Origin: Clostridiales bacterium FE2011
GTDB taxonomy: Bacteria; Bacillota; Clostridia; Christensenellales; Aristaeellaceae
DNA: 64,000 bases
Reading direction: 5' to 3'
Assembly: GCA_017569305.1 (NCBI GenBank)
Contig: CP069418.1
Coordinates: 2,108,001-2,172,000 of the forward strand
Below, piece by piece: positions 16,704 to 24,840 of this stretch (positions are counted from its first letter, which is position 1; each line of letters opens with the position of its first letter). Under the pieces are notes generated by a model that did not search any database, was not told the origin of the DNA, and saw nothing but the letters and a program-made list of their open reading frames with translations. A program made the translations under genes and the position numbers.

Positions 16704-16850
16704 ATGACTGACGCCGATACAGTGAACACACTGGCCTGGCTTACCACTGTAGGAAACATTATCCTCTATGCCCTGATCATTTTTGTGATTGTGATGTGGG
16801 TAAAGCAAAAGGACAGGAAATCACAGAAAGATAAAACGGACAAGCAATAA
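16704..16850 (+). CDS. Single-helix membrane peptide
   Basis: 48 residues: a short acidic N-terminus, one hydrophobic helix (about 9-32, LAWLTTVGNIILYAL...VMWV) and a Lys/Asp-rich tail. GGGAGGGGG precedes it; the ATG at 16704 has better spacing than the in-frame ATG at 16698. It is last in the radical SAM locus, just before a strong terminator. It could be a membrane partner or immunity peptide for the modified peptide; that is a guess from position. Confidence 0.6.
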   Translation: MTDADTVNTLAWLTTVGNIILYALIIFVIVMWVKQKDRKSQKDKTDKQ

Positions 16851-16887
16851 ACAGGATCCCCGGAAAACTCCGGGGATCCTGTTTTTC
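16851..16887 (+). terminator. Rho-independent terminator
   Basis: A 14-bp perfect stem starting ACAGGATCCCCGGA with an AAAC loop and five T ends the radical SAM locus. Confidence 0.92.
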
Positions 16888-16992
16888 TATTCTCATCTTC
16901 TCCTGGCAATTATTATACTACCGGTATAATGACAACCGCTCTCCTGTATGATACAATTCAGTCATCAAAGAGAGAAGAAAGGAGCCAAAGCG

Positions 16993-17124
16993 ATGTATCA
17001 GCTGTTTAATATGGGCATACAGTCACAAGGTCGCATAAGCAGAACGACCGCTGCTTTGCTGTGCCCATATGGAACGCAATCTGGCATCATCGTGGATAAG
17101 ATCGGCTCCTTCAGGAATAACTGA
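16993..17124 (+). CDS. 43-residue hypothetical peptide
   Basis: ATG preceded by AAAGGAG with 9-nt spacing; the frame encodes 43 residues starting MYQLFNMGIQSQGR and ending SFRNN, with one cysteine and no membrane segment. A possible -10 (GATACAAT near 16950) lies upstream and a terminator downstream. It may be a true small gene or a leader for the tRNA transcript that follows. Confidence 0.4.
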   Translation: MYQLFNMGIQSQGRISRTTAALLCPYGTQSGIIVDKIGSFRNN

Positions 17125-17142
17125 TCTGTACAAGATGAACTG

Positions 17143-17173
17143 ACACCCGTTCCTTTGGGAGCGGGTGTTTTTC
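17143..17173 (+). terminator. Rho-independent terminator
   Basis: ACACCCG and CGGGTGT (17143-17149, 17162-17168) with additional inner pairs and a run of T separates the 43-residue ORF from the tRNA cluster. Confidence 0.8.
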
Positions 17174-17177
17174 ATAT

Positions 17178-17251
17178 GCTGCCGTATCTCAATGAGTAGA
17201 GATCCGTTCTTGTAATCACGGAAGATGCTGGTTCGAGTCCAGCCGGCAGCA
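17178..17251 (+). tRNA. tRNA-like gene, anticodon TGT (Thr?) with abnormal anticodon arm
   Basis: Acceptor GCTGCCG/CGGCAGC, D arm TCTC/GAGA and T arm GCTGG/CCAGC are intact. The anticodon arm is CCGTT / CTTGTAAT / CACGG: only four good pairs and an eight-base loop, one base more than normal. Read in the usual place the anticodon is TGT (codon ACA). No CCA is encoded. Either a functional oddity or a decaying gene. Confidence 0.55.
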
Positions 17252-17256
17252 CTCAT

Positions 17257-17330
17257 GCTGCCGTATCTCAATGGGATAGAGAGCTACACTTCTAATGCGG
17301 AGGTTGCTGGTTCGAATCCAGCCGGCAGCA
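17257..17330 (+). tRNA. tRNA-Arg (TCT)
   Basis: Cloverleaf with the same acceptor and T stem as the preceding tRNA, D arm TCTC/GAGA, anticodon loop CTTCTAA (anticodon TCT, codon AGA). The anticodon stem has one A-C mismatch and one G-U pair. Discriminator A; no encoded CCA. Only 5 nt separate it from the first tRNA. Confidence 0.75.
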
Positions 17331-17338
17331 CTTCATAT

Positions 17339-17412
17339 GCTGTCGTAACTCAGTGGGTAAGAGTGTCGGCCTTATAAGCCGTTTGCCGCTGGTTCGAATC
17401 CAGCCGACAGCA
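17339..17412 (+). tRNA. tRNA-Ile (TAT)
   Basis: Acceptor GCTGTCG/CGACAGC, D arm ACTC/GAGT, anticodon loop CTTATAA (anticodon TAT, codon AUA), T arm GCTGG/CCAGC as in the two preceding genes. The outermost anticodon-stem pair is T-T. No encoded CCA. A TAT anticodon for Ile is rare in bacteria, where AUA is normally read by a modified CAT tRNA. Confidence 0.75.
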
Positions 17413-17443
17413 CAGACAGAGAATAGGGAAGGGAGGAATCCAT

Positions 17444-17686
17444 ATGCGGATTCCGGTAGTGGATCTGAACAAAACCGGACAGAACATCTGTATCCTGCGG
17501 AAACGCTCCGGCGTTTCCGTCAGGAAACTCCAGGAACTCCTGGGTTTCGCGACCCCGCAGGCCATTTATAAATGGCAGCACGGCATCAGCCTGCCGACCG
17601 TGGATAACCTGGTGGCGCTTGCTAGCATTCTGGATGTGTCCGTGGAAGAGATTCTCGCGGTGGACTATCCAAAGGGAGAAGAATAA
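17444..17686 (+). CDS. XRE-family DNA-binding regulator
   Basis: 80 residues, essentially one Cro/C1-type helix-turn-helix (about 11-66): NICILRKRSG..VRKLQELLGFATPQAIYKWQHG..LPTVDNLVALASIL. It begins 31 bp after the last tRNA with GGGAGG before the ATG. Such single-domain XRE proteins regulate phage, plasmid or defence genes. Its place at the edge of the AT-rich island suggests it could control that island or its own cluster. Confidence 0.88.
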   Translation: MRIPVVDLNKTGQNICILRKRSGVSVRKLQELLGFATPQAIYKWQHGISLPTVDNLVALASILDVSVEEILAVDYPKGEE

Positions 17687-17817
17687 GGATATGCATGTTA
17701 TACACAAGTGGAAATACTGTGTAGCGAATGGATCCCTGGAGAACCGAGTACTATCTGCTCATATAGCTGTCCTAACTGATAACGATAGATAAGCAAAACG
17801 AACAGATAATAAACATG

Positions 17818-17846
17818 ATGCACGGCAGATGCCGGGCGTTTTTTTG
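17818..17846 (+). terminator. Weak terminator
   Basis: CGGCA/TGCCG short stem followed by seven T about 130 bp after the XRE gene. The remaining 17.85-18.09 kb stretch is AT-rich promoter-like sequence with no supported gene. Confidence 0.4.
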
Positions 17847-18099
17847 GATAAAGCTATAAATAATGATGAAAGAGGAAATGATTATAATATACTATTTATG
17901 GGCGTAATTATTCTGTGTTTTTTTGAACAGGAAATATATGAGATTGAAAGACTTGTTGCTGTTTTTTTCAAGTTTTTATGTAAATATCGAAGGATATTTG
18001 CAATTTTTTCATTGATTTAATATGTAACCATATATTATTATATTAGCATATTAATAGGAGAATATATCAGAACAATAGTAAAATAGTGGAAAGGAGAGT

Positions 18100-18138
18100 A
18101 TGGGTTTCTTTTTAGAAACATCATGCTGTGAAAAATGA
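18100..18138 (+). CDS. 12-residue leader ORF overlapping the cassette start
   Basis: ATG preceded by AAAGGAGAGT encodes MGFFLETSCCEK; its TGA overlaps the ATG of the next gene (ATGA). The main gene has no ribosome site of its own, so it appears to be translated by coupling to this leader. Two adjacent Cys codons end the leader. Confidence 0.5.
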   Translation: MGFFLETSCCEK

Positions 18139-19283
18139 AAATAGAATTTCCGGATTATGTTGATTATAAGGTGTTTTATAGATTTATAGTAGACAAATTG
18201 ATGGCTTTTGTGTCATCGTATGATGATGAGTTGGTTTTATATCTTGATAGAACTAGTCATATTACACCAGGGGTTTTATGTGATTTGTTAACGTTTTTCA
18301 AATATCAAAAAACAAGAAAAGGAGCTACGGTGTTGCTTGTCTTTGGAAATGCAACAAAACTAAGATCCTATCTTGATGATACACAGTTTTTCTTGCATTC
18401 TGAACATGGGAATTTGTTTATAACTGATATTGTCTATCATTATTCATCTGATTTGGATATAAGAAGAAGGCATAACACTAATAAAATACATCGAGTCAAT
18501 GTGCCATTACATAGTATTAGCAACAAAATATATCTTCCCTATAGTGTACAAAATGAGTTCCATAGAAGTGTTTTAGAATTGTACAATTCCTATGAAAAAC
18601 AAAGAGCAATGAAACAATTAAAGCTTGACGATTATGAAAAGCTTGCTGGAGGGTTTTCAGAAATAATAGAAAATGCATATGGATACGGGTATACTACAAC
18701 AGAAAGTTGTTTTTATTTTTCATTTCAGAATTATAAGAAAACAGGCATTAGTTTAGCATGTAGTGATTCCGGAGGTGGGTATTACAATTCCGTGCTTTCC
18801 AAGCTTTACTACGTTGAAGAAAAAAACGTGATTGAGTCGCCGCAATTACGTAAGATAGAGATAAAACTTCCGCTTATTCCGAAATTATTTACAAAAAATG
18901 AATTTTTGAGTTTTAAAAATGATACAAGGCGAAGAAATTTGGCGGCGATTCTAGAGTGTATATTAATACATATTGATGATAGGCTAAATGGCTTCCCATA
19001 CATCTTAAGTACTTTAGTTTTACATGCAGGGGGCAACCTTCATATACATAGTGAAAACACACTTATAAATATATCAAGAGAGTTTTTAAGTGAGTATTTT
19101 GTTGTAAGCAATGGGGTTATTAGTGGATTCAATAAGACAAAATTGAGAGGTATTGTCTTAAATCTAAGAATACAAGATAAATTGATTCAAAATGGTACTC
19201 TCCAAGTATATTCGCATTTTTTCCCTGGTGTGCATATTTCTGTTGAGATTGGAGGGCAAGAATCAAATGGTAAATATCTATGA
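18135..19283 (+). CDS. GHKL-type ATPase with STAS-like N-terminus
   Basis: 382 residues. Residues 31-72 (LVLYLDRTSHITPG...VLLVFGN) resemble a STAS-like alpha/beta domain. The middle and C-terminus carry histidine-kinase/Hsp90-type ATPase motifs: an N-box EIIENAYGYG (176-185), CSDSGGGY (209-216) and a final AGGNLHIHSE (298-307). There is no dimerisation-phosphoacceptor His domain, so it is not an ordinary sensor kinase. First full gene of a four-gene cassette with phosphoribosyltransferase-like proteins and ThyX; the next gene overlaps it by 17 bp. Codon usage is AT-rich, unlike the backbone. Role inferred: nucleotide-dependent sensor or switch of a conflict-type system. Confidence 0.7.
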   Translation: MKIEFPDYVDYKVFYRFIVDKLMAFVSSYDDELVLYLDRTSHITPGVLCDLLTFFKYQKTRKGATVLLVFGNATKLRSYLDDTQFFLHSEHGNLFITDIVYHYSSDLDIRRRHNTNKIHRVNVPLHSISNKIYLPYSVQNEFHRSVLELYNSYEKQRAMKQLKLDDYEKLAGGFSEIIENAYGYGYTTTESCFYFSFQNYKKTGISLACSDSGGGYYNSVLSKLYYVEEKNVIESPQLRKIEIKLPLIPKLFTKNEFLSFKNDTRRRNLAAILECILIHIDDRLNGFPYILSTLVLHAGGNLHIHSENTLINISREFLSEYFVVSNGVISGFNKTKLRGIVLNLRIQDKLIQNGTLQVYSHFFPGVHISVEIGGQESNGKYL

Positions 19284-20472
19284 ATTTGAAATATATGATT
19301 ATGTATGTGCAAATCAAGATGGCATATCCAGACTATTACAGCAAGATTATAGCTTATGTGGAGGTAGTATTGATTCACAGATAACAGATTTGGTCTCGAT
19401 AGAGGAAACTGTCAAGGAATTAATACAACGGGGGTCTTCAAAAAAAATATTGGTATGGGATATGCGTAGAGTGTCAGCTAATGGAATGCGCTCCCTTTGT
19501 GCTATTTTTTCCACATTATATGAAAAGACATATAGAGGTGTTCTCTTTCTATCAGATAGGAAAATGAAAAATGTAGATGAGATAGAAAAAGTCGAATGGG
19601 AAAAAAGTATTTTTCCGTTAAATGATCGCATAAGTGAGGCGGCATATAAAATTTCCAAATCAATCAAGGAGATTGCTCCTGGAGAATCTGAGAAGCTAGA
19701 ATCAAATGAGTGTGAGTTTGTTACAGAGATATTGTCTGATACTTGTTTGTATTGTGGCTTTAGTAATACATTAGCTGTATTAAATAAACATATAGGGATT
19801 AAGCATAGTGTTTTTTCGACAATTGACGATGATATCAATAAATATATTTATACAATAATCAAGACGAACAAGCCAGAGAAATGGGAGCCAAATGATTCGT
19901 CAAATGTATATGTTAATAGATATTTTGATGCAAAAAAAATATTAACAAATGGTTCTATATATAATTTAGTTATTAACAGAATGGCATTGATGATCCAAAG
20001 AAGCCTTGCAATGTTCAGTAATACAAATAAGGAAAACATGAGAGAGTTTGATGCCTTTATATGTGCAAGTATAACAGGTGCATGTTTAGCAGCTGGATTG
20101 TCAGCAATATATAAAAAACCTGTTGTGTATGTCAAAAATGTAGGTCCAAGAATAATGGCTAACGATGGAAGAACTCTTGCACGTATCAAACAGGGGAATC
20201 GCTATGTTTTGATTTTTGACTTTATGTGTTTAGGGAAAGAGTATGAACGAATGAAGATGATCTGTGATCTTTGTTCGGCCAAAGTGGTTTGTTGCGCGGG
20301 TATATCGTATTATAAATTTCCACGATTTGCAAAAGCTGATAAAAAAGGGAAAAAACAAGCGGATTATCGATTCGATTATAATAAAAACCTTAGCATCTCA
20401 TCTCTTTTTCAAGTTAATGCTTATGATAAAAAGTATTATCAATGTGATATCAATCATAATGAAAGGAAATAA
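19267..20472 (+). CDS. STAS-like plus phosphoribosyltransferase-like protein
   Basis: 401 residues from the ATG at 19267, chosen because GGAGG lies 11 nt upstream; the frame extends 25 codons further without a ribosome site. Residues about 55-100 (KKILVWDMRRVSANGMRSL) look STAS-like, matching the previous protein. Residues about 235-350 resemble a type I phosphoribosyltransferase: FDAFICASITGACLAAGLSA then YVLIFDFMCLGKEYERM, where the usual PRPP loop (VLIVDDVxxTG) is altered to FDFMCLG. So the enzyme may be inactive or use another substrate. It ends 5 bp before the next gene. Confidence 0.6.
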   Translation: MVNIYEFEIYDYVCANQDGISRLLQQDYSLCGGSIDSQITDLVSIEETVKELIQRGSSKKILVWDMRRVSANGMRSLCAIFSTLYEKTYRGVLFLSDRKMKNVDEIEKVEWEKSIFPLNDRISEAAYKISKSIKEIAPGESEKLESNECEFVTEILSDTCLYCGFSNTLAVLNKHIGIKHSVFSTIDDDINKYIYTIIKTNKPEKWEPNDSSNVYVNRYFDAKKILTNGSIYNLVINRMALMIQRSLAMFSNTNKENMREFDAFICASITGACLAAGLSAIYKKPVVYVKNVGPRIMANDGRTLARIKQGNRYVLIFDFMCLGKEYERMKMICDLCSAKVVCCAGISYYKFPRFAKADKKGKKQADYRFDYNKNLSISSLFQVNAYDKKYYQCDINHNERK

Positions 20473-20477
20473 GTACT

Positions 20478-22424
20478 ATGCCAACAGTAACAAGGAATGG
20501 AGCCGAGTTTAGCAAATTAGCTATTAATGAAAGAATTATGGAGCTAGATAATGCTGAAGGAAAAGCACTTAATGATTTGGATCAGTTTACTGAATTAATA
20601 AGACATAGGTTAGATGAAAAACAGTGGTATGCTCCTATAGCGTATACACCACATGATTATTCACATCATGTTATTCGTGTATTACAATATGGATCAAAGA
20701 TATTGTCGTCATCATTGGATGTATTTGAGATTGATGATTTACTTGTGTTTCAATATGCATGTTTATTGCATGATATTGATATGATTTATAATCCCAAAGC
20801 TCGACAAATACATTCTATGGAAGCTTCTCTTGCGATAAATCCATATAGCGATAAACAAATTGAGGATGCGGCTCAAAGATGTATCAGAAGTTTATATGCG
20901 GGTATTAATGATTTAGAGGATTGTCAAGAAATCAGTGATGTGATAAAGGAATCATTAACACAAGATATTCATAATTATTTACATATAGTACTTTCATTTC
21001 TATTAATGGATCAAAGTGATTATTGGGAGGCTATCGGACAGGTTGTTTTAGGGCATAGCGATATAAAACTGACAAATACACGTATCAATACTCTTGAGAA
21101 GGAATTTTATGAATCACACGTTATAGGTGTTCGCTCTCAAGAAGAAATAAAAACACGTGTTCTTGCCGCCGTTCTCAGATTAGCAGATGAACTGGACTGT
21201 TCAAAACATAGAAAAGGGGGAATAGATACACGAAATTTCCCACCGGAGGCTAAAGATTACTGGAAAAAACTGGATTTAATAAAACAAGTTAAATTTGAAA
21301 TGCCCAAGATTGAATTGCAGGTTAATTCTGCATTTATTCATGACGATAAAGACAAAGTAGATTGTTACAAATTACTGCATGAAATACACGAAAAAATACA
21401 AAAAGAGTATAAGACTGTAAAAAAGTGTATAAGTGATGCTCGAATAAATATCAATATAGAGGAACCTGAGTTAGTATTTGATGATCCCATTTTAAAGAAA
21501 AACTATGATGCTTATTTATCTATTGCTAATCAGGGTTCTGTACAAGATAAAAAAAAAGACATTTTAGCTAAAGATGTCCAAATCAGTATTGATCGAATCA
21601 GCGATAAACAGACCATATATGTTCCAGCAGACGATATAAATGTTGGTGATATACAAAAAAAAGAAGTTTATGTAAGTGGCGAATCTTCAAATACTCAAAC
21701 AAATAAATTGCCAAAGGATCCTAAAAGCTTTTATAATGAATTGACACAGAAAATACAAGAGAGTATCAAGAACAATAATCTTATTTATTCAGTTCATCGT
21801 CAAATAGGGAACAGAGGCATGCGTAATCATCTTGATTGTAATGGTCTGCTTGCCGATGAAGAAATATTAGATGAAACAGCTAAGGCATTCGTAAACTATA
21901 TTTATACACATTCTTTTGATAAAAGCCCAGAAAGTATAAAGCAAGATAAGTATTTTCTTGTTGGTATTGCTAATAGTGGTGTTTTATTGGCTTCACGTGT
22001 TGCAATGATAACAGGACTTCCGATGATGTACTTTATTCCGTCACAAAAGGCTGATAGTTTTTCAAAACAGGAGGAGGCATGGGAAGAGTATGCAGCATGT
22101 TATGAAAATCGCAAGCCTATTTTGATTATTGGGGTTAATGTGACAGGTAAAGCAGTAAAAGATGCACAAGATTTTTTGAAAAAAATATTGCGAAAGAAAA
22201 ATGTGTTTATTGAGGCTGTCCTTGGGATAGTGAATCGTGATGTGGATGGAACAAATGATATGGAAGGGGTTTTTGATTCGCTGAGGAGAAGAAAAACAAA
22301 AGTGGCATTTTTACATACTGGTTATCCTGTTGATTGGTGTCAATACTCAGAAAATGCTACGCCTTGTCCATATAATGATCAATGTGGGATTGATAGAAAA
22401 AACAAGCGGAAAAGGGTGAAGTAA
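20478..22424 (+). CDS. HD-domain plus phosphoribosyltransferase-like protein
   Basis: 648 residues. The N-terminal half is an HD phosphohydrolase of the type often linked to Hsp90-like ATPases: HDYSHH (59-64), LLHDID (97-101), LGHSD and RLADELDCSKHR (about 234-245). These residues bind divalent metals and would hydrolyse a nucleotide or phosphoester. The C-terminal part (about 480-600) is type I phosphoribosyltransferase-like: YFLVGIANSGVLLASRVA and PILIIGVNVTGKAVKDA, followed by a short Cys cluster (DWCQYSENATPCPYNDQC) that could bind zinc. AAAGGA precedes the ATG. With the neighbouring ATPase and ThyX it suggests enzymatic manipulation of nucleotides. Confidence 0.7.
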   Translation: MPTVTRNGAEFSKLAINERIMELDNAEGKALNDLDQFTELIRHRLDEKQWYAPIAYTPHDYSHHVIRVLQYGSKILSSSLDVFEIDDLLVFQYACLLHDIDMIYNPKARQIHSMEASLAINPYSDKQIEDAAQRCIRSLYAGINDLEDCQEISDVIKESLTQDIHNYLHIVLSFLLMDQSDYWEAIGQVVLGHSDIKLTNTRINTLEKEFYESHVIGVRSQEEIKTRVLAAVLRLADELDCSKHRKGGIDTRNFPPEAKDYWKKLDLIKQVKFEMPKIELQVNSAFIHDDKDKVDCYKLLHEIHEKIQKEYKTVKKCISDARININIEEPELVFDDPILKKNYDAYLSIANQGSVQDKKKDILAKDVQISIDRISDKQTIYVPADDINVGDIQKKEVYVSGESSNTQTNKLPKDPKSFYNELTQKIQESIKNNNLIYSVHRQIGNRGMRNHLDCNGLLADEEILDETAKAFVNYIYTHSFDKSPESIKQDKYFLVGIANSGVLLASRVAMITGLPMMYFIPSQKADSFSKQEEAWEEYAACYENRKPILIIGVNVTGKAVKDAQDFLKKILRKKNVFIEAVLGIVNRDVDGTNDMEGVFDSLRRRKTKVAFLHTGYPVDWCQYSENATPCPYNDQCGIDRKNKRKRVK

Positions 22425-22448
22425 TACAAGTAGATAGGAGGATTTTGA

Positions 22449-23072
22449 ATGAAGATTATTAAACCTAGCTTTGTTATTGAAGAAGAGTTGGATGGAAATA
22501 AAATCATAAAAAAAATAGAGCAATACGGACGTACTTGTTATAAAAGTGAAGATCGTATAAGCGAAGAGTCAGCCAAAAGATTTATCCAGAATATTCTCAA
22601 ACGTGGTCATGAATCTGTCATTGAGCACGAGAAAATTACGGTCCGTGTTGTGTGTGACCGTGGTGTCTCACATGAGATTGTCAGACATAGATTGGCTAGC
22701 TATTCGCAAGAAAGTACCCGATATTGCAATTACAGTAATGCGAAATTTGGTGCAGAATTAACTTTTATCCTGCCTGTTTTTTGGGAAAATGAAGATAGAA
22801 AAAAAGAATTAGAACTATGGAAAAAAGCTATGGAAAACGCAGAGAAATCCTATTTTGCTCTTCTAGAAGCAGGAGCTGAACCACAGGAAGCAAGAAGTGT
22901 ATTACCTAACAGCTTGAAGACTGAAATTGTAATGACCATGAATCTAAGAGAATGGAGACATTTCTTCAGATTACGGACTAGTGAAGCTGCTCATCCGCAG
23001 ATGCGGCAGATTGCGCAGGCTATATTATTTGAATTTAGAAAGAAAGTGCCCATAATCTTCGATGATATTTAG
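22449..23072 (+). CDS. thyX: Flavin-dependent thymidylate synthase
   Basis: 207 residues with the diagnostic RHRx7S motif at 79-89 (RHRLASYSQES) and a C-terminal RTSEAAHPQMRQIA. ThyX converts dUMP to dTMP using FAD, NADPH and methylene-tetrahydrofolate. The ribosome site AGGAGG is 8 nt before the ATG and the gene is 24 bp after the HD/phosphoribosyltransferase gene, so it is the fourth gene of the cassette rather than a stand-alone housekeeping gene. Length is normal for the family. AT-rich codon use matches the cassette, implying it travels with it. Confidence 0.95.
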   Translation: MKIIKPSFVIEEELDGNKIIKKIEQYGRTCYKSEDRISEESAKRFIQNILKRGHESVIEHEKITVRVVCDRGVSHEIVRHRLASYSQESTRYCNYSNAKFGAELTFILPVFWENEDRKKELELWKKAMENAEKSYFALLEAGAEPQEARSVLPNSLKTEIVMTMNLREWRHFFRLRTSEAAHPQMRQIAQAILFEFRKKVPIIFDDI

Positions 23073-23221
23073 GAAAATACTATTTCATGTTCATTTTTAT
23101 CTATTAGTGTGAAAAGAAGATAAAATACCTGAAATACAATGAAGGGGATAGCAATAGAGAATAGTATTAGACATATAATTGGGTGTATGGAACGGACATA
23201 TATGGGTTTTGTTCCTCCTGT

Positions 23222-24730
23222 TTATGTTTGGTTGTGAATTTTGTCGAGTATTATTTTTTTGAAGCTACGATAATCAGGATTGTGAGGATCTAATTTAATG
23301 GCTTTTTCAGATTCTTCTAGTGCTTCATCGTAGCGTTTTAAAGTAAATAGAGTAGTACTACGAGCGTCGTGATAACTGGCATTATTTTTATCCAATTTGA
23401 TGGCCTCATCAAGAGAGTTAAGAGATAATGAGTCCTGATTATTCAGGTGTAAGATTAATCCTTTTAAATGATGTAGATCAGCATCTTTGGGTTGTAATTC
23501 GATAGCTTTATTACAATTACTCAAGGCATCTTTTATATTACCATGTATGAAGTCCCTTGTTGCTAATCTGCGAAGGGTTGTTGCTATACTTATTGTGTCA
23601 TCCTTTTCTGGCGTCCCTGCAAGTTTGTCTAGCATATCTAACTGATTAATGACAGTAACTGTATTGTCTGAAGAGGATGTATAGTTTAGATGCAAAATTG
23701 TCTTGTTGTTTGAAGTAGAAGCTTTTGCTTCGGTGTTTATATGATTATTAAAGCCCGTGCTTTCATCTAGAATAATATTGTTAAGATTATTGAATTGGAA
23801 TTGATAGCTTTCTTGACGCTGATGAAAAAACTTTTTGATTCTATCAGATGGGTTTTCAATTGGCAAACCTATTGTCATTTGAGATGCCAAACTAAACATT
23901 ATCTCATCAAACCCTTTGATTTTAACCAGATATCCACCTTTACTCTTTTTTAATAAATTTTCAATACGATCGGACTCATGATCTTTTATTGTACACCAGT
24001 AGATGTTATCCAATGACATTTCTTCCAAAAGTTTCATAAGTGTCTGATCTCCACCTGCATATCCAATAACTATAGGCGTGTATTTTGTGAGAATCTTTTG
24101 TAATACTTCTTTCCAACTATCAGCCAACTTATCCAATTCTTCTTCTCTATTTAGTGGCCTAAGCATAAGATCTCTGTGTACCTTAGCTATAATAGGACGA
24201 CTCGTATTCTCGATTGTACCTATAAAAGGAGCCAGACTTTCATGACCTGCGACTAAGGGATGTTTGGCATGATACATATGCAAAACATCTTCAACTAGAG
24301 AATCAAAGTTTGTTGTTATAACCAATTTGTTTTCTGTATGTTCCATAAGGACTGCTAGCATATAGTAACCTATGCTTGGTTCGGCGCTTTCCATAAGATC
24401 TTGCAAATAATGATAAGCAACAACCGGCGAACCTGCAAAACGTAAATCAAATAGAGTAAAGTAATCATCGCTTTGTGGTTTATAATCTGGTTTGAATATG
24501 TGTTCCCACTTATCCTGTGGGAAACCACAGTCTGATGCACACTCAGATATATAATCTAGTCCCTTCGACAATAAATAATCTCGCCATTCAGGTATTAAAC
24601 TTAAACCTGTGCGAATGCCAGAGGTATAGGATGCACCTGCACCAAGGATAAAACAATAACGCTGATAAGCATTATAACCATCTTTCACATGATCGATAAA
24701 ACGTTGAGCGCTCATTTGGATGTTTCTCAT
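23222..24730 (-). CDS. SIR2-domain protein with TPR repeats
   Basis: 502 residues. The N-terminal SIR2-type domain shows CFILGAGASYTSGI (about 26-39), ITTNFDSLVEDVL, KVHRDL and VIGYAGGDQTLM, the NAD-binding and catalytic signatures of SIR2_2 proteins, which in phage defence act as NAD hydrolases. A low-complexity Asn/Thr linker leads to at least three C-terminal TPR units (NCNKAIELQPKDADL, SLDEAIKLDKNNASY, ESEKAIKLDPHNPDY). The start at 24730 has GAGGT 8 nt upstream and aligns with the start of the paralogue at 26508; an ATG seven codons earlier lacks a site. Likely an abortive-infection effector. Confidence 0.88.
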   Translation of the reverse strand: MRNIQMSAQRFIDHVKDGYNAYQRYCFILGAGASYTSGIRTGLSLIPEWRDYLLSKGLDYISECASDCGFPQDKWEHIFKPDYKPQSDDYFTLFDLRFAGSPVVAYHYLQDLMESAEPSIGYYMLAVLMEHTENKLVITTNFDSLVEDVLHMYHAKHPLVAGHESLAPFIGTIENTSRPIIAKVHRDLMLRPLNREEELDKLADSWKEVLQKILTKYTPIVIGYAGGDQTLMKLLEEMSLDNIYWCTIKDHESDRIENLLKKSKGGYLVKIKGFDEIMFSLASQMTIGLPIENPSDRIKKFFHQRQESYQFQFNNLNNIILDESTGFNNHINTEAKASTSNNKTILHLNYTSSSDNTVTVINQLDMLDKLAGTPEKDDTISIATTLRRLATRDFIHGNIKDALSNCNKAIELQPKDADLHHLKGLILHLNNQDSLSLNSLDEAIKLDKNNASYHDARSTTLFTLKRYDEALEESEKAIKLDPHNPDYRSFKKIILDKIHNQT

Positions 24731-24840
24731 AGTTGATACCTCGACTTTCATGTTAATTAACGATTCCTCTTTGTATGAATTATTGTTATCATTAAGGAGG
24801 TTTTATCTAATACTATTAATGAAATCCATATAAGCATGAT

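Noticed and set aside
17829..18020. 63-codon hydrophobic frame
   Set aside because: Lies in AT-rich intergenic sequence across a terminator, with no ribosome site.
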